Assembly (NCBI RefSeq): GCF_013031355.1 | Contig: NZ_WPZO01000002.1 | Span: 496,001-560,000, forward strand | Direction of reading: 5' to 3' | DNA from: Ruegeria arenilitoris | Lineage (GTDB): Bacteria; Pseudomonadota; Alphaproteobacteria; Rhodobacterales; Rhodobacteraceae | DNA length: 64,000 bases | In this document: in pieces, positions 36,334-44,472 of the stretch | Layout: each line of letters opens with the position of its first letter | Numbering within the stretch: the stretch's first letter is position 1 | Program-made: the position numbers and the translations under genes | The notes under the pieces: model-generated | Told to the model about the DNA's origin: nothing | The model's database searches: none | The model's input: only the letters and a program-made list of their open reading frames with translations

Positions 36334-37434
36334 CTACTTTCTGCGGAGAACGACAACGAGGTGCCAGACCTCGCAGGCATATTTGTTCGTTTCAACCTCA
36401 TAGAGATGTGTGAGGCGGTTGTAGAACTCTGCCATAAGCGTATCGAGCAACTCAGAACTGCCGCAGTTGGGGCCGAACAGATGCGTTCTTAAAGTGGAGT
36501 CACCAAAGGCCCGGATATACCCAACGTATTTTTGGGCATAAGTGCCAGGCACTTCGATATAGTCTTCGAAAATGTCGTTGGTTTTAATTGGGGCAGGTTC
36601 GACGCTAATGCGGCAAATCTCATAAGCTGCTGCCAACTTTGTGTTTTTCACGATGGCATGGCGCGCTTCGTCTGCAGTCATGAACCAAAGCGAAAACAAA
36701 AAGGTCTCCAGACTTTCGGAGCTGATGAGTCCTTCATCTGCCATTGTTTGGGCGACTACATAGATTGCGCGATATATGCCTCTCCCGGAAGCGGCAATTC
36801 CGTTCTTCTCGGATGTGTCAGGGACAGAGCCAAGTGTGCCAACAACAAGATATCCCCCAGCGCGAATTTCCAGGGCGCGCTGAAGTAGAAATTGTGTCCA
36901 GTCTCTTTGCGCAATCCGGTCGACAATGCGTCGCGCATCACTTTGCAGGTCGGCGAACCAGACGGTTCCGGCAGAGTCCAGTTGAATAGCTTGGCTCAAC
37001 CAATGGCTTGCGAAAATGCAGGTCCCAAGGGAAACCGACTCGGGTGATGTGACCTGATCATAAAAAGAACCGATGGCGGCTTCAGTGCGGATACCCTTGG
37101 CAATTTGTACATAACCATCAGGGCCTGAGACCAATTCGAACAATGTGTTCCAGTCGTTGCCAACTTGATCGGAATGGCAAACGACAATGGGGGTATCACT
37201 GAATTTCTCCAGACAAGCCTCGATTACCGGTTTGACCATTTCGATAGAGTTAATGCCCGGCCCGCACCCATAGTCCACTATTTTAAACTCAATTCCCTGC
37301 GGATCCATTGAGTGCACCAGTTCTCGAACAAGTGGGGACAGCAGACGCACCAACTGCAGTTGTGCAGAGGAGTTTTTGTTGTAATCCAACATACCTTCGG
37401 TTGGTTTTCCCGATTGCTTTTTCTTGTTCTTCAT
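36334..37434 (-). CDS. SABATH-family carboxyl methyltransferase
   Basis: A 366-residue protein from ATG 37434 (GAGGAC upstream). It matches the plant SABATH pattern (salicylate, jasmonate, theobromine methyltransferases) block by block: MLDYNKNSSAQ near the start (substrate and SAM contact), IVDYGCGPGINSI (SAM loop, plant DLGCSSGPN), HSDQVGNDWNTLF (plant NDLxxNDFN), GSFYDQVTSPESV and FASHWLSQ. These enzymes methylate carboxyl groups or ring nitrogens of small molecules with SAM. It is monocistronic. The family is mostly from plants; bacterial members are less common. The substrate is probably a carboxylic acid. Confidence 0.85.
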   Translation of the reverse strand: MKNKKKQSGKPTEGMLDYNKNSSAQLQLVRLLSPLVRELVHSMDPQGIEFKIVDYGCGPGINSIEMVKPVIEACLEKFSDTPIVVCHSDQVGNDWNTLFELVSGPDGYVQIAKGIRTEAAIGSFYDQVTSPESVSLGTCIFASHWLSQAIQLDSAGTVWFADLQSDARRIVDRIAQRDWTQFLLQRALEIRAGGYLVVGTLGSVPDTSEKNGIAASGRGIYRAIYVVAQTMADEGLISSESLETFLFSLWFMTADEARHAIVKNTKLAAAYEICRISVEPAPIKTNDIFEDYIEVPGTYAQKYVGYIRAFGDSTLRTHLFGPNCGSSELLDTLMAEFYNRLTHLYEVETNKYACEVWHLVVVLRRK

Positions 37435-37990
37435 TGTTCTGGTCCTCAATTCGAACCGGGCCATCAAATGTCATAACAATACGGTTCCGGCTGCTACTTG
37501 TCAGGTTAATCCACTGGCGAAGTTGTCGCTAACTGCGCATCTATGGTTTGCTGTGTTGTTCGGCCGTCGCCTTGGCGGCAAAGCTACACATCTCTGATCT
37601 TATACGGCCTACAAGTTTCACACGCGCAGAGAACGGCAGCTTCGGTTGGTTGCACCGCGGCATCGCCATTCTATGATTAACGGCCGGTTAGGGCCGTCCT
37701 CGATGCTTAATCTCACGTCACAGGTTTGCATTCTGCACTTTCGCTGATCATCGCGAAGAACCCTGGGCGGAAGTGTCGAAATCTAGCTGCGTGCGCTCGC
37801 AGTACCAAGTTTCCTAGGTAAGCACGAAGGTCCATGGCGCGGCGCAGCGTGGTTTCCGGCCATTCATGCATAGTGCAACGATTTTGAAGCTTTAAACTCA
37901 CAAACTGCGGACTTTCCTGACCGTCGTGGACTACACATTTTTGGCAAATCTTGAAGTATACAGAAGCTAGAGTCAGGACTCGTACTTGTT
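37435..37990. other. Intergenic region with repeat-like patches
   Basis: No gene supported. Patches near 37560-37645 (TTCGGCCGTCGCC, GAACGGCAGCTTCGGTTGG) and near 37840-37925 resemble the dispersed repeats. The right end abuts a transposase remnant. Confidence 0.4.
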
Positions 37991-38047
37991 TCATAGCCAA
38001 AACATGGCGGATGTGGCGAGGGCGATTGCGGACAGAAAGACCTCGGG
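37991..38047 (-). mobile_element. IS5-type transposase 3' end, short remnant
   Basis: Read on the minus strand, 38047 to 37991 encodes the typical C-terminal end of an IS5-family transposase, ...VFLSAIALATSAMFWL-stop. Just after it, GAGTCCTGACTCTAG resembles the terminal region of such elements. The same ending occurs at 45162. Nothing else of the element remains. Confidence 0.6.
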
Positions 38048-38232
38048 GCAGCGGAAAAAAATTGCGAGCGACAGCAAAGTTAAATGCTGCTGGAATTCAC
38101 GACTTGCGCTGAAAAGAAAAAAACCTGTTGATGGCGAAGCTATGCGACTTCAGGAAAAAATGATCTCAAGTAGTGTCCTCGCAGAAACTTCGTTCGGATC
38201 CGTCGATGAGCAGAAATTAACGGGAACAGGAA

Positions 38233-39195
38233 TTGTTTAGCGCAATTATCAACGCGGCTTCGCAGCGTTACATGGATATTCGTTTAGGTATCCCGGGCGG
38301 CTATAGCGTACGCATTCTCGAACGTCCGGGCCTGTGGATGCCAAGCGATGAGCTGGACATTCTGGTCGCGGATCTGCGGAGCGTGGCGTCAAAAACGCTA
38401 CCGGCCGGGGAACTGAAATACGGCGTGTTTGCTGGAGATCGCGATCGGCTTGCACATTCGGTGATTACTCTGATTTCGCGCAAGGATGACATTACCCCTG
38501 TTGCCTTTAATGCCTTGGCGTTGATGGATGTAAACTTGGGCCATCGATCCGAAGAGGTCTTGCACCTGGGATTGGTGATGGTTGATCCAGACCTTCGCAG
38601 CCAGGGCTTCAGTTGGGTTCTCTATGGTCTGACCTGTGTGTTGATCCTGCTTCGAAACGGTATGCGTCCGCTCTGGGTTTCGAATGTGACGCAAGTCCCG
38701 GCGGTGGTGGGGCTGGTCGGGCAGGGGTTTGCACGGGTTTTTCCAGCGGCACCGCCCGAACCTCAGAACCGGCGTAGCCTTCTGCATCTGCATTTGGCGC
38801 GGAGCATCATGCGGCATCACCGTCATGTATTTGGCGTCGGTCCTGACGCGGGGTTTGACGAAGATCGCTTTGTGATCACCAACGCCTACACGGGCGGGTC
38901 GGATCATTTAAAGAAAACCTACGAAGATGCGCCGAAACATCGCGATCAGGTCGTTAATGAATTCTGCGAGAACCAGCTTGACTATGACCGGGGCGATGAC
39001 GTCCTGCAGTTGGGGCAAATGGATATGCCAACAGCGCTGTCCTATGTCGGTCGCGAGGTTCCGCGTGGATCAGTAGCTGCCCTCACCTTTGCTGTCTTCG
39101 CGGCGGTATTGCAGCGATTGGCGATGCCACTCTGGCAATGGGCCGATACGCGACACGAATTCGGCATCCTCAGACCACTTGAGCAAAAAAAATGA
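38233..39195 (+). CDS. GNAT-like acyltransferase, first gene of the E1/nitroreductase operon
   Basis: A product of 320 residues if TTG 38233 is used (GGGAA upstream); ATG 38272 would give 307. The central block LGLVMVDPDLRSQGFSWVLYGL looks like the acetyl-CoA binding motif of GNAT acyltransferases (V-x-P-x-x-R-x-Q-G), and WVSNVTQVPAVVGLVGQGFARV follows as in that fold. The C-terminal third has a hydrophobic helix (VAALTFAVFAAVLQRLAMPLW). No closer family recognised. It overlaps the ThiF-like gene by four bases and begins a five-gene operon with an E1-like enzyme, a membrane protein, a second GNAT-like protein and a nitroreductase. Confidence 0.7.
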   Translation: MFSAIINAASQRYMDIRLGIPGGYSVRILERPGLWMPSDELDILVADLRSVASKTLPAGELKYGVFAGDRDRLAHSVITLISRKDDITPVAFNALALMDVNLGHRSEEVLHLGLVMVDPDLRSQGFSWVLYGLTCVLILLRNGMRPLWVSNVTQVPAVVGLVGQGFARVFPAAPPEPQNRRSLLHLHLARSIMRHHRHVFGVGPDAGFDEDRFVITNAYTGGSDHLKKTYEDAPKHRDQVVNEFCENQLDYDRGDDVLQLGQMDMPTALSYVGREVPRGSVAALTFAVFAAVLQRLAMPLWQWADTRHEFGILRPLEQKK

Positions 39196-40067
39196 CGGTC
39201 TTTACCTATCAGGAGTTCACCACCCGCAATCTCGGATTTGTTTCCGAAGATGAACAAACCCATTTGCGCAACGCCAGCGTGTTCGTCTGTGGAACCGGAG
39301 GAATGGGGGGTAGTGCAATTATGACCCTGATCCGTGCCGGAGTGGGTCGGTTGATCTTGGCTGATCTGGACGCGTTCGAAGTGTCCAATCTGAACCGTCA
39401 GCTTTTTGCGACGCTGAAAACCGTCGATCAAGATAAAGCTCAGGCAACCCGTGATCAGTGTCTGCAAATCAACCCTGAGGCTGATATAGAAGTGTTTGGG
39501 GCGGATTGGACCGACCATGTGGAGCGTCTGGTTCAAAGCGCGGATGTGGTGGTCAATGGCACGGACGATCTTGGCGCCAGCTTGCTGCTGTATCGGACTG
39601 CGCGGGCCAAGGGCCGCGCAGTAATTGACGCGTATGCGTCTCCGTTGCCGTCAGTTTATGTCACAGCACCGGGCGATCCGATGCCCGAGGAGCGTATGGA
39701 TTACACTACACGCGGCACCAACTGGAATGAGCTGACCGCGGTGATGCGAGATGCGGCAGCAATGGCCGAGGCGGAATACGTACTGACCCATTCGTCCTCC
39801 CGGCACCACGTTGATCAGGCTCTGGCAGGTGAGGTGATTGCCGGAACCCGCAGCCGTATGTCCTTTGCGCCGATGGTGATCATGGCAGGGACACTGATGG
39901 GAGGAGAGGCGCTTCAGGCTGTTCTGGGGCGGTCGCATGGCGCGGATTACCGAGGTTGGTTCCTGAACCCTCACACCGGTAGGGTCGAGTGGCCCTTGCC
40001 AAGCTTTATTGCCGCGCTGATGCGTCCGTTGGTTCGACGACAGATGGAAAGGTTGCTGGCTCGATGA
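39192..40067 (+). CDS. E1/ThiF-family adenylating enzyme
   Basis: A 291-residue protein. The Rossmann loop is GTGGMGG (34-40); LILADLDAFEVSNLNRQ carries the acidic residue and the Arg that contact ATP; Lys82 (VDQDKAQA) and the TDD motif near residue 120 complete the adenylation site. There is no CxxC zinc knuckle and no cysteine in the C-terminal half, so a conventional E1 thioester step is unlikely. It probably activates a carboxylate as an acyl-adenylate for transfer to an acceptor, perhaps by the adjacent GNAT-like proteins. It overlaps both neighbours by four bases. Confidence 0.9.
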   Translation: MTVFTYQEFTTRNLGFVSEDEQTHLRNASVFVCGTGGMGGSAIMTLIRAGVGRLILADLDAFEVSNLNRQLFATLKTVDQDKAQATRDQCLQINPEADIEVFGADWTDHVERLVQSADVVVNGTDDLGASLLLYRTARAKGRAVIDAYASPLPSVYVTAPGDPMPEERMDYTTRGTNWNELTAVMRDAAAMAEAEYVLTHSSSRHHVDQALAGEVIAGTRSRMSFAPMVIMAGTLMGGEALQAVLGRSHGADYRGWFLNPHTGRVEWPLPSFIAALMRPLVRRQMERLLAR

Positions 40068-41248
40068 CAGATACGGCGACCTTTCTGGCGGATGCCTGGG
40101 TTTCACTATGTGCGGCATTTGGTGCAGCAACCGTGTTGTTGCGGCTTCAGAACCTTGTGCAGAGGCCGGAAATTGCCAGACGGTTTCAATTCTGCCTGTG
40201 GGTGCTGATCGTCCTGATGCTGGCGCGGATTGGCCACTGGGGTGGCTGGGGGTGGCTTTTTTCGGCGATCACAAGCATCTGCGCGGCATTGATCCCCTTG
40301 ACGGCACTTGTTTTGTCCGAGGGGCTTGTGCGCCGCCACGCGCCTCCGATGCTGAAACAATTCTGTGCGTGGGGGGCTGTGACGTTCGGGCTGTTGGGTC
40401 TTTTACAGTTTGGCAATATCGAATTTGGAAGACTTGCGGGGCTGATGCTGTTCCAACTGTTTGGATTAGGTGGCGTCGCTTTGTTCGTTTTGCGGCGCGA
40501 TAGGGACAGCCTGTCACATGCGGAAAACAGAACCATCAATTGGATAAGCCTGTCATTTCTATTGATCCTGCCGTTTCTGGCAACGGATTTCATGCGTGGG
40601 ACATCGCTTGACCTGCCGGTCAGGCTGGGTGGAGTGGCGGTACTGGGGCTGTGCTGGTTGTCGATTGCGATGAACCGATCCGGTTTGCGACCGTGGGATA
40701 CTCTGCGTGGTTTTGGCATCCTATTTGTAGTGGCCGCTCTGCTTTCGCTGATCGTCTCGGGAATTGTGCCAATGGATATTCGGTCCGGTCTGCAGGTTAT
40801 GGCGATTGTTTTGGCCTCGCTCATGCTGTTGGCGATATGGCAAGCAGCGATTGCCTTGCGGATCGAGGATCGCCAGTTGATCGCCCTTCGTGAGATTGCC
40901 GATGCGGAGGGGCACGGCCCAAAGGTTAGCCTGGAGTTGCTTCGACGGGCTGCCGGGTCTCCGGACGCGATATTGGTGGACGAGGCGGACTTGGCGGATA
41001 TGAACCTGAATGAACTGCGCGCCAGCTTCACGGCCACACCTGTTCAACAGTTAGGGGCCACGGATGACGAACAAGTCAATTGGCTGTTTTCGCGTTTCGA
41101 TGCAACCCATGCGGTTTTCTTGTCTGGCACCCCTCTGCAATTGGTCATGCTCAACAGTCCCGAAATCGCGGCTTTGGACAGCACCGGTACCGCCTTGCGC
41201 GCGGTCCAGAGGATGGCGCAGGTTCTGGTGAGTGAGGGGCCAGCATGA
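40064..41248 (+). CDS. Polytopic membrane protein with cytoplasmic C-terminal domain
   Basis: A 394-residue protein from ATG 40064, coupled to the ThiF-like gene (ATGA). About nine membrane helices occupy residues 8-270 (for example LSFLLILPFLATDFM and MAIVLASLMLLAIWQAAIAL). The last 120 residues are soluble and alternate helices and strands (SLELLRRAAGSPDAILVDEADL, LLQLVMLNSPEIAAL-like segments), somewhat like a GAF-type sensory domain, but this is not certain. No transporter family was recognised. It may anchor the operon's enzymes to the membrane or export their product. Confidence 0.72.
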   Translation: MTDTATFLADAWVSLCAAFGAATVLLRLQNLVQRPEIARRFQFCLWVLIVLMLARIGHWGGWGWLFSAITSICAALIPLTALVLSEGLVRRHAPPMLKQFCAWGAVTFGLLGLLQFGNIEFGRLAGLMLFQLFGLGGVALFVLRRDRDSLSHAENRTINWISLSFLLILPFLATDFMRGTSLDLPVRLGGVAVLGLCWLSIAMNRSGLRPWDTLRGFGILFVVAALLSLIVSGIVPMDIRSGLQVMAIVLASLMLLAIWQAAIALRIEDRQLIALREIADAEGHGPKVSLELLRRAAGSPDAILVDEADLADMNLNELRASFTATPVQQLGATDDEQVNWLFSRFDATHAVFLSGTPLQLVMLNSPEIAALDSTGTALRAVQRMAQVLVSEGPA

Positions 41249-42351
41249 TTGAGTTGCTGGAACGGGATTTTTCAAGTTTCTTCACCGCTCCGTTTCACGC
41301 CTATGGCGCGGACACCCCATATGTTTCGCCGATGATGGCGGACTTGAAACGCTTTTTGTCAATCGAGAACCCATTGTTCTCCAACGCATCGGATTTCACT
41401 TTTTTCTCGGTGAAACGGTACGGCAAGCCCGTGGGCCGGATCACGGCTCACCTTCATCGGGGGTCGAACGACCTGCACCATGAGGCGCGAGGGTGTTTTG
41501 GATACTTTGATTGCGCAAATGACCCCGAGGTCGCCACAGTTTTACTGCAAGCAGCAGAAAATTGGTCTCGTGCCAAAGGCATGACCCGGCTGGTTGGCAA
41601 CTTCAACCTGACTGCGATGCAACAAGCTGGAATCATGACGGGCGGTTTCGATCAGCAACCGTTTACCGACCAGATTTGGGGGCCTCCGCACTTGCCGGGG
41701 CTGCTTGAGGCAAATGGGTTTCAGCCGCACTTTCCCATGACGACCTTCGAGCGTCGCCTGGATACCAATCCGATCCCGGAAGTCTTGCCCAACGCGCAAC
41801 GCTCGCAGTTACTGGATCAAGGGTTCTCTTTCGTACGCGTCACCCACGCGACCATTGCTGAAAGGCTTGAGGATGCGCGTGCCATCCTGAACCGCAGCTT
41901 CAAAAACAATCCCATGTTTGTTCCGGTAACCGCCGAAGAATTCCACTTTCAGGCCAAAGACATGAAATGGATCATGGACCCGCGAATTTCAAAGGTTGTG
42001 CACTATCGCGGCGCTCCAGCGGGTGCCGTAATCGCTATTCCGGATCTCAACCCATTGCTCCGTCGGATCGGTTCGCGATTATGTTTGTCCCTGCCGTTTC
42101 AATACCTCCGCTACAAAGCTCGCCGTGATCGTGCAGTGGTCATTTTTCAGGGCGTAATGCCAGAGTTTCAAGGTCGTTCGGTCAACCCATTGATGCTGAG
42201 CGAGATGACGCGAGACATGATTGCCGCCGGATACAAAACCGTTGGTGGCACTTGGATCGCTGACGAAAATGCAGCCAGCCTGCGACAAACCGAAAAAGCC
42301 GGCGCTGCGCCGCTTCACAGGCTGCATCTGTTTTCCAAGGAGTTGGTGTAG
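41245..42351 (+). CDS. Second GNAT-like protein of the operon
   Basis: A 368-residue protein of the YghO-like type. The first half includes FFSVKRYGKPVGRITAHLHR and WSRAKGMTRLVGNFNLTAMQQAGIM; the second half has AVVIFQGVMPEFQGRSVNPLML (acetyl-CoA loop) and TVGGTWIADENAASLRQTEKAGA, the GNAT ending where position in a helix is followed by Asn-x-x-Ser. Two GNAT-like halves may be present. It overlaps the membrane-protein gene by four bases and the nitroreductase gene by one. The acyl donor and acceptor are unknown. Confidence 0.75.
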   Translation: MIELLERDFSSFFTAPFHAYGADTPYVSPMMADLKRFLSIENPLFSNASDFTFFSVKRYGKPVGRITAHLHRGSNDLHHEARGCFGYFDCANDPEVATVLLQAAENWSRAKGMTRLVGNFNLTAMQQAGIMTGGFDQQPFTDQIWGPPHLPGLLEANGFQPHFPMTTFERRLDTNPIPEVLPNAQRSQLLDQGFSFVRVTHATIAERLEDARAILNRSFKNNPMFVPVTAEEFHFQAKDMKWIMDPRISKVVHYRGAPAGAVIAIPDLNPLLRRIGSRLCLSLPFQYLRYKARRDRAVVIFQGVMPEFQGRSVNPLMLSEMTRDMIAAGYKTVGGTWIADENAASLRQTEKAGAAPLHRLHLFSKELV

Positions 42352-43325
42352 TGGACCGCACGGAATTCGAAGAAATTGTGTCGCAGGCGATGCTTGCCCC
42401 TTCGGCGCATAACTCACAGCCAGCGCGATGGCGACTGGTTGCGGAGTGCATAGAGGTCTACGCCGATCTGTCTCGACGCCTGCCTGTTGGTGATCCGAAT
42501 GATCGCGATTTGGAAGTCTCATGTGGTGCGGCGGTGGAAGGCACCGTGTTGGCCCTGGCTGCGCGCGGGGTTGGTGCAGAAGTAACCGTATCAGACGAGC
42601 CGGAGGAGGGAGGTTTGCGCAAGATTGCCTGCATTACTCCTAAGGCGACCGCTGACGCAGAGGATGCAGAGCTGGCCGTGGAAACGTCGAAACGTCTGAC
42701 ACATCGTGGGGGCTTTGCACCTCCTCCTCAAGGTGCTTTTGAGAACTGGAGCAGCGCTCACATGACATTGGTTGAAGATGCGGCCCAGATCGATTGGCTT
42801 GCCAAGCAAATCGACATCGCATCAGCCCGCGTTATGCGATCCAGAGCCTTTCGTTCGGAGTTGCTGAGTTGGATGCGTTTGCGTGATGGCGATCCGAACT
42901 ACCACACCGATGGTTTGAACCGAGAGGTGCTTGTCGTGGATGCAACAACCGCAAGGTTAGCGCCATTCGTTCTGGGTGGCAGGCTTTATGACCTGTTGTC
43001 GGTTCTGGGCCTTGGTCCACACCTGTCGGGAGAGGCTGCGCGCAGCCGTGAAGCAGGGGCAATCGCACTATTCCACTGGCCTGAAAACGGGTCGATGATT
43101 GAGGCAGGCCGGGCGTTTTATCGATCCTGGTTGCAAGCTACTGCACGTGGCTTGGTGGGATGGCCTGCAGCAGCGCTGGCAGATGATCCGGGTACATGCG
43201 CAGCCGTCTCGGATCGTTTTTCCGTGCCGACTGACAGGGTCCTGTTCAACGCGTTAAGACTGGGGGCAGCAAATGGTGCCACCCCCAGCCGAACGCGCCT
43301 GTCTGTGCGCGAGGTCATTGTTTAA
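42351..43325 (+). CDS. Nitroreductase-fold protein (Acg/Rv2032-like)
   Basis: A 324-residue protein starting at GTG 42351, which shares its first base with the previous stop. The N-terminal block AMLAPSAHNSQPARWRL is the FMN-binding signature of the Acg-type nitroreductase family, and LLSVLGLGPHLSGEAARSREAG and the C-terminal RLGAANGATPSRTRL complete it. Acg-like proteins have two half-domains and bind FMN, sometimes storing it. In the TOMM field, a related fold (SagB) oxidises azolines. Mycobacterial proteins that fuse an E1-like and a nitroreductase domain (Rv1355c, from memory) show the same partnership in one chain. Confidence 0.88.
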   Translation: MDRTEFEEIVSQAMLAPSAHNSQPARWRLVAECIEVYADLSRRLPVGDPNDRDLEVSCGAAVEGTVLALAARGVGAEVTVSDEPEEGGLRKIACITPKATADAEDAELAVETSKRLTHRGGFAPPPQGAFENWSSAHMTLVEDAAQIDWLAKQIDIASARVMRSRAFRSELLSWMRLRDGDPNYHTDGLNREVLVVDATTARLAPFVLGGRLYDLLSVLGLGPHLSGEAARSREAGAIALFHWPENGSMIEAGRAFYRSWLQATARGLVGWPAAALADDPGTCAAVSDRFSVPTDRVLFNALRLGAANGATPSRTRLSVREVIV

Positions 43326-43612
43326 GCAGCGATATTCTCGCCGACTTCTTTCAGCAGTTTTTCGGTTTTTGCGTCTTCGATCCGGTTGTGCAGACGTTGC
43401 GATTCTTCACGGTCGCGCAGGGTTTTTGTGATCGAAACGGTGGTGTGCACCAACATCAGCGCAGACATGGAGTAAAACCCTTTTGCAGCAAAACTGGCTT
43501 CGAGGAAGTAGATGCCGCCGGCCATCATCGCTGCCGCGACAATGAACGAACCAATAGTGAACATGTTCCAGGCGTTGGACTGCGGCAGGTTCAGGTTTTC
43601 TTCGGTATTCAT
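43322..43612 (-). CDS. YiaA/YiaB-like two-helix inner membrane protein
   Basis: A 96-residue protein from ATG 43612 (AAAGGAA upstream). Two helices (about 15-37 and 43-62) contain the YiaAB signature: GIYFLEASFAAKGFYSMSALML, followed by KTLRDREESQ. The family is small, membrane-bound and of unknown function, often linked to envelope stress. It lies 46 bases after the PspA-like gene in the same direction, forming a pair. Its stop overlaps the end of the convergent nitroreductase gene by four bases. Confidence 0.87.
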   Translation of the reverse strand: MNTEENLNLPQSNAWNMFTIGSFIVAAAMMAGGIYFLEASFAAKGFYSMSALMLVHTTVSITKTLRDREESQRLHNRIEDAKTEKLLKEVGENIAA

Positions 43613-43658
43613 GGATCAATTCCTTTCAGCTTTTTGTCGGTTAAATTCAGTTTGGTCG

Positions 43659-44360
43659 TCAGTTCGATTTCGATTTGTCAGATTTCTTCACCTTTTTCTT
43701 CAGGCGATCGAGCACGTCATCAGTGCTTGATCGCAAAGGCTTACCGCACCCTGCTTCGGCCAACCTGTCGCGCATGTTCTCGGCCGAGCCAGTCGCTTCC
43801 AACTCGGTCATGGCGCGCGCTGTGGCATCCATTTCGCTTTGACGTTCTTGCAAACGCTGAAGGGTGCTCTCAGCCTCGCGCAAAGTGGATAATCCGCTGT
43901 CGGGTGCCACTTGTTGCAGGCGCTGCGTTTTGTCGGTGGCCGTGGCAAGGCGCTGACCACGCTGCAGCTGCCGCAACCGGGTTTCAGCCTCGCGCAGGAC
44001 GGTGCGTAAGCGGGCGATCTCAGTATCGAACCGGGCCTGCGCCTGGGTTGATACATCACGCTCTGCTTCGAGATCGGCGATTGTCTCGGCCGCATCCCTT
44101 GCCAAATCCTCACGGTCTTTCTGCAGCGCATCCAAAGTGCGGGCTTCGAGGTCTACGATCTGTTGGGTCAGTCGTTCGTGCTGCTTAACCTCCTGTTTGT
44201 TCTGGGCCATCGCGACAGCAACAGCCTTGCGGGACATCTGAACAGCATGGGCGCAGTCCCGGATCTGCTGGCGCAAAATAGGCAGAGCATTGCGGTCGGT
44301 TACGACGGATGCCGCCTCAAAGGCCCGGCCTCTTATTAAAGTGGCAAACTGTTTGAACAT
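43659..44360 (-). CDS. PspA/IM30-family membrane stress protein
   Basis: A 233-residue protein from ATG 44360, chosen for GAGGAG just upstream; the frame is open for eight more codons. It starts MFKQFATLIRGRAFEAAS, the amphipathic N-terminal helix that binds stressed membranes, then is almost entirely coiled coil (about 25-190, rich in Gln, Glu, Arg). PspA proteins protect the cytoplasmic membrane against loss of integrity. Here it is under a TetR-type regulator with three palindromic operators, not under PspF, and is coupled to the YiaAB-like gene. Confidence 0.9.
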   Translation of the reverse strand: MFKQFATLIRGRAFEAASVVTDRNALPILRQQIRDCAHAVQMSRKAVAVAMAQNKQEVKQHERLTQQIVDLEARTLDALQKDREDLARDAAETIADLEAERDVSTQAQARFDTEIARLRTVLREAETRLRQLQRGQRLATATDKTQRLQQVAPDSGLSTLREAESTLQRLQERQSEMDATARAMTELEATGSAENMRDRLAEAGCGKPLRSSTDDVLDRLKKKVKKSDKSKSN

Positions 44361-44376
44361 CGTTGGCTCCTCATTT

Positions 44377-44391
44377 ATGAACATTGTTCAT
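44377..44391. promoter_or_regulatory. TetR operator palindrome 1
   Basis: ATGAACATTGTTCAT, a perfect palindrome around a central T, 17 bases before the pspA-type start. A degenerate fourth copy (TGAACATCGTT) lies across that start codon at about 44355. Confidence 0.75.
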
Positions 44392-44412
44392 GAAGTGACT
44401 ATGAAACGAATC

Positions 44413-44425
44413 TGAACATTGTTCA
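44413..44425. promoter_or_regulatory. TetR operator palindrome 2
   Basis: TGAACATTGTTCA, identical core to operator 1, in the middle of the divergent promoter region. Confidence 0.72.
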
Positions 44426-44433
44426 ATTACAAA

Positions 44434-44448
44434 ATGAACGTCGTTCAT
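44434..44448. promoter_or_regulatory. TetR operator palindrome 3
   Basis: ATGAACGTCGTTCAT, nearest to the tetR-type start (GTG 44473) and placed to give autoregulation. All three sites share the half-site TGAAC. Confidence 0.75.
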
Positions 44449-44472
44449 TAAATTTGGAGTCAAGAGGATTAA

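Noticed and set aside
37986-38240. Plus-strand open frame before the GNAT-like gene
   Set aside because: Its first part is antisense to the IS5-type transposase ending, which explains the sequence better.
38233-43325. Reading the E1/nitroreductase operon as a TOMM cluster itself
   Set aside because: SagB-like and E1-like families do occur in TOMM loci, but there is no YcaO or precursor here, and the nitroreductase is of the Acg type; the YcaO locus is 20 kb away in the opposite orientation.
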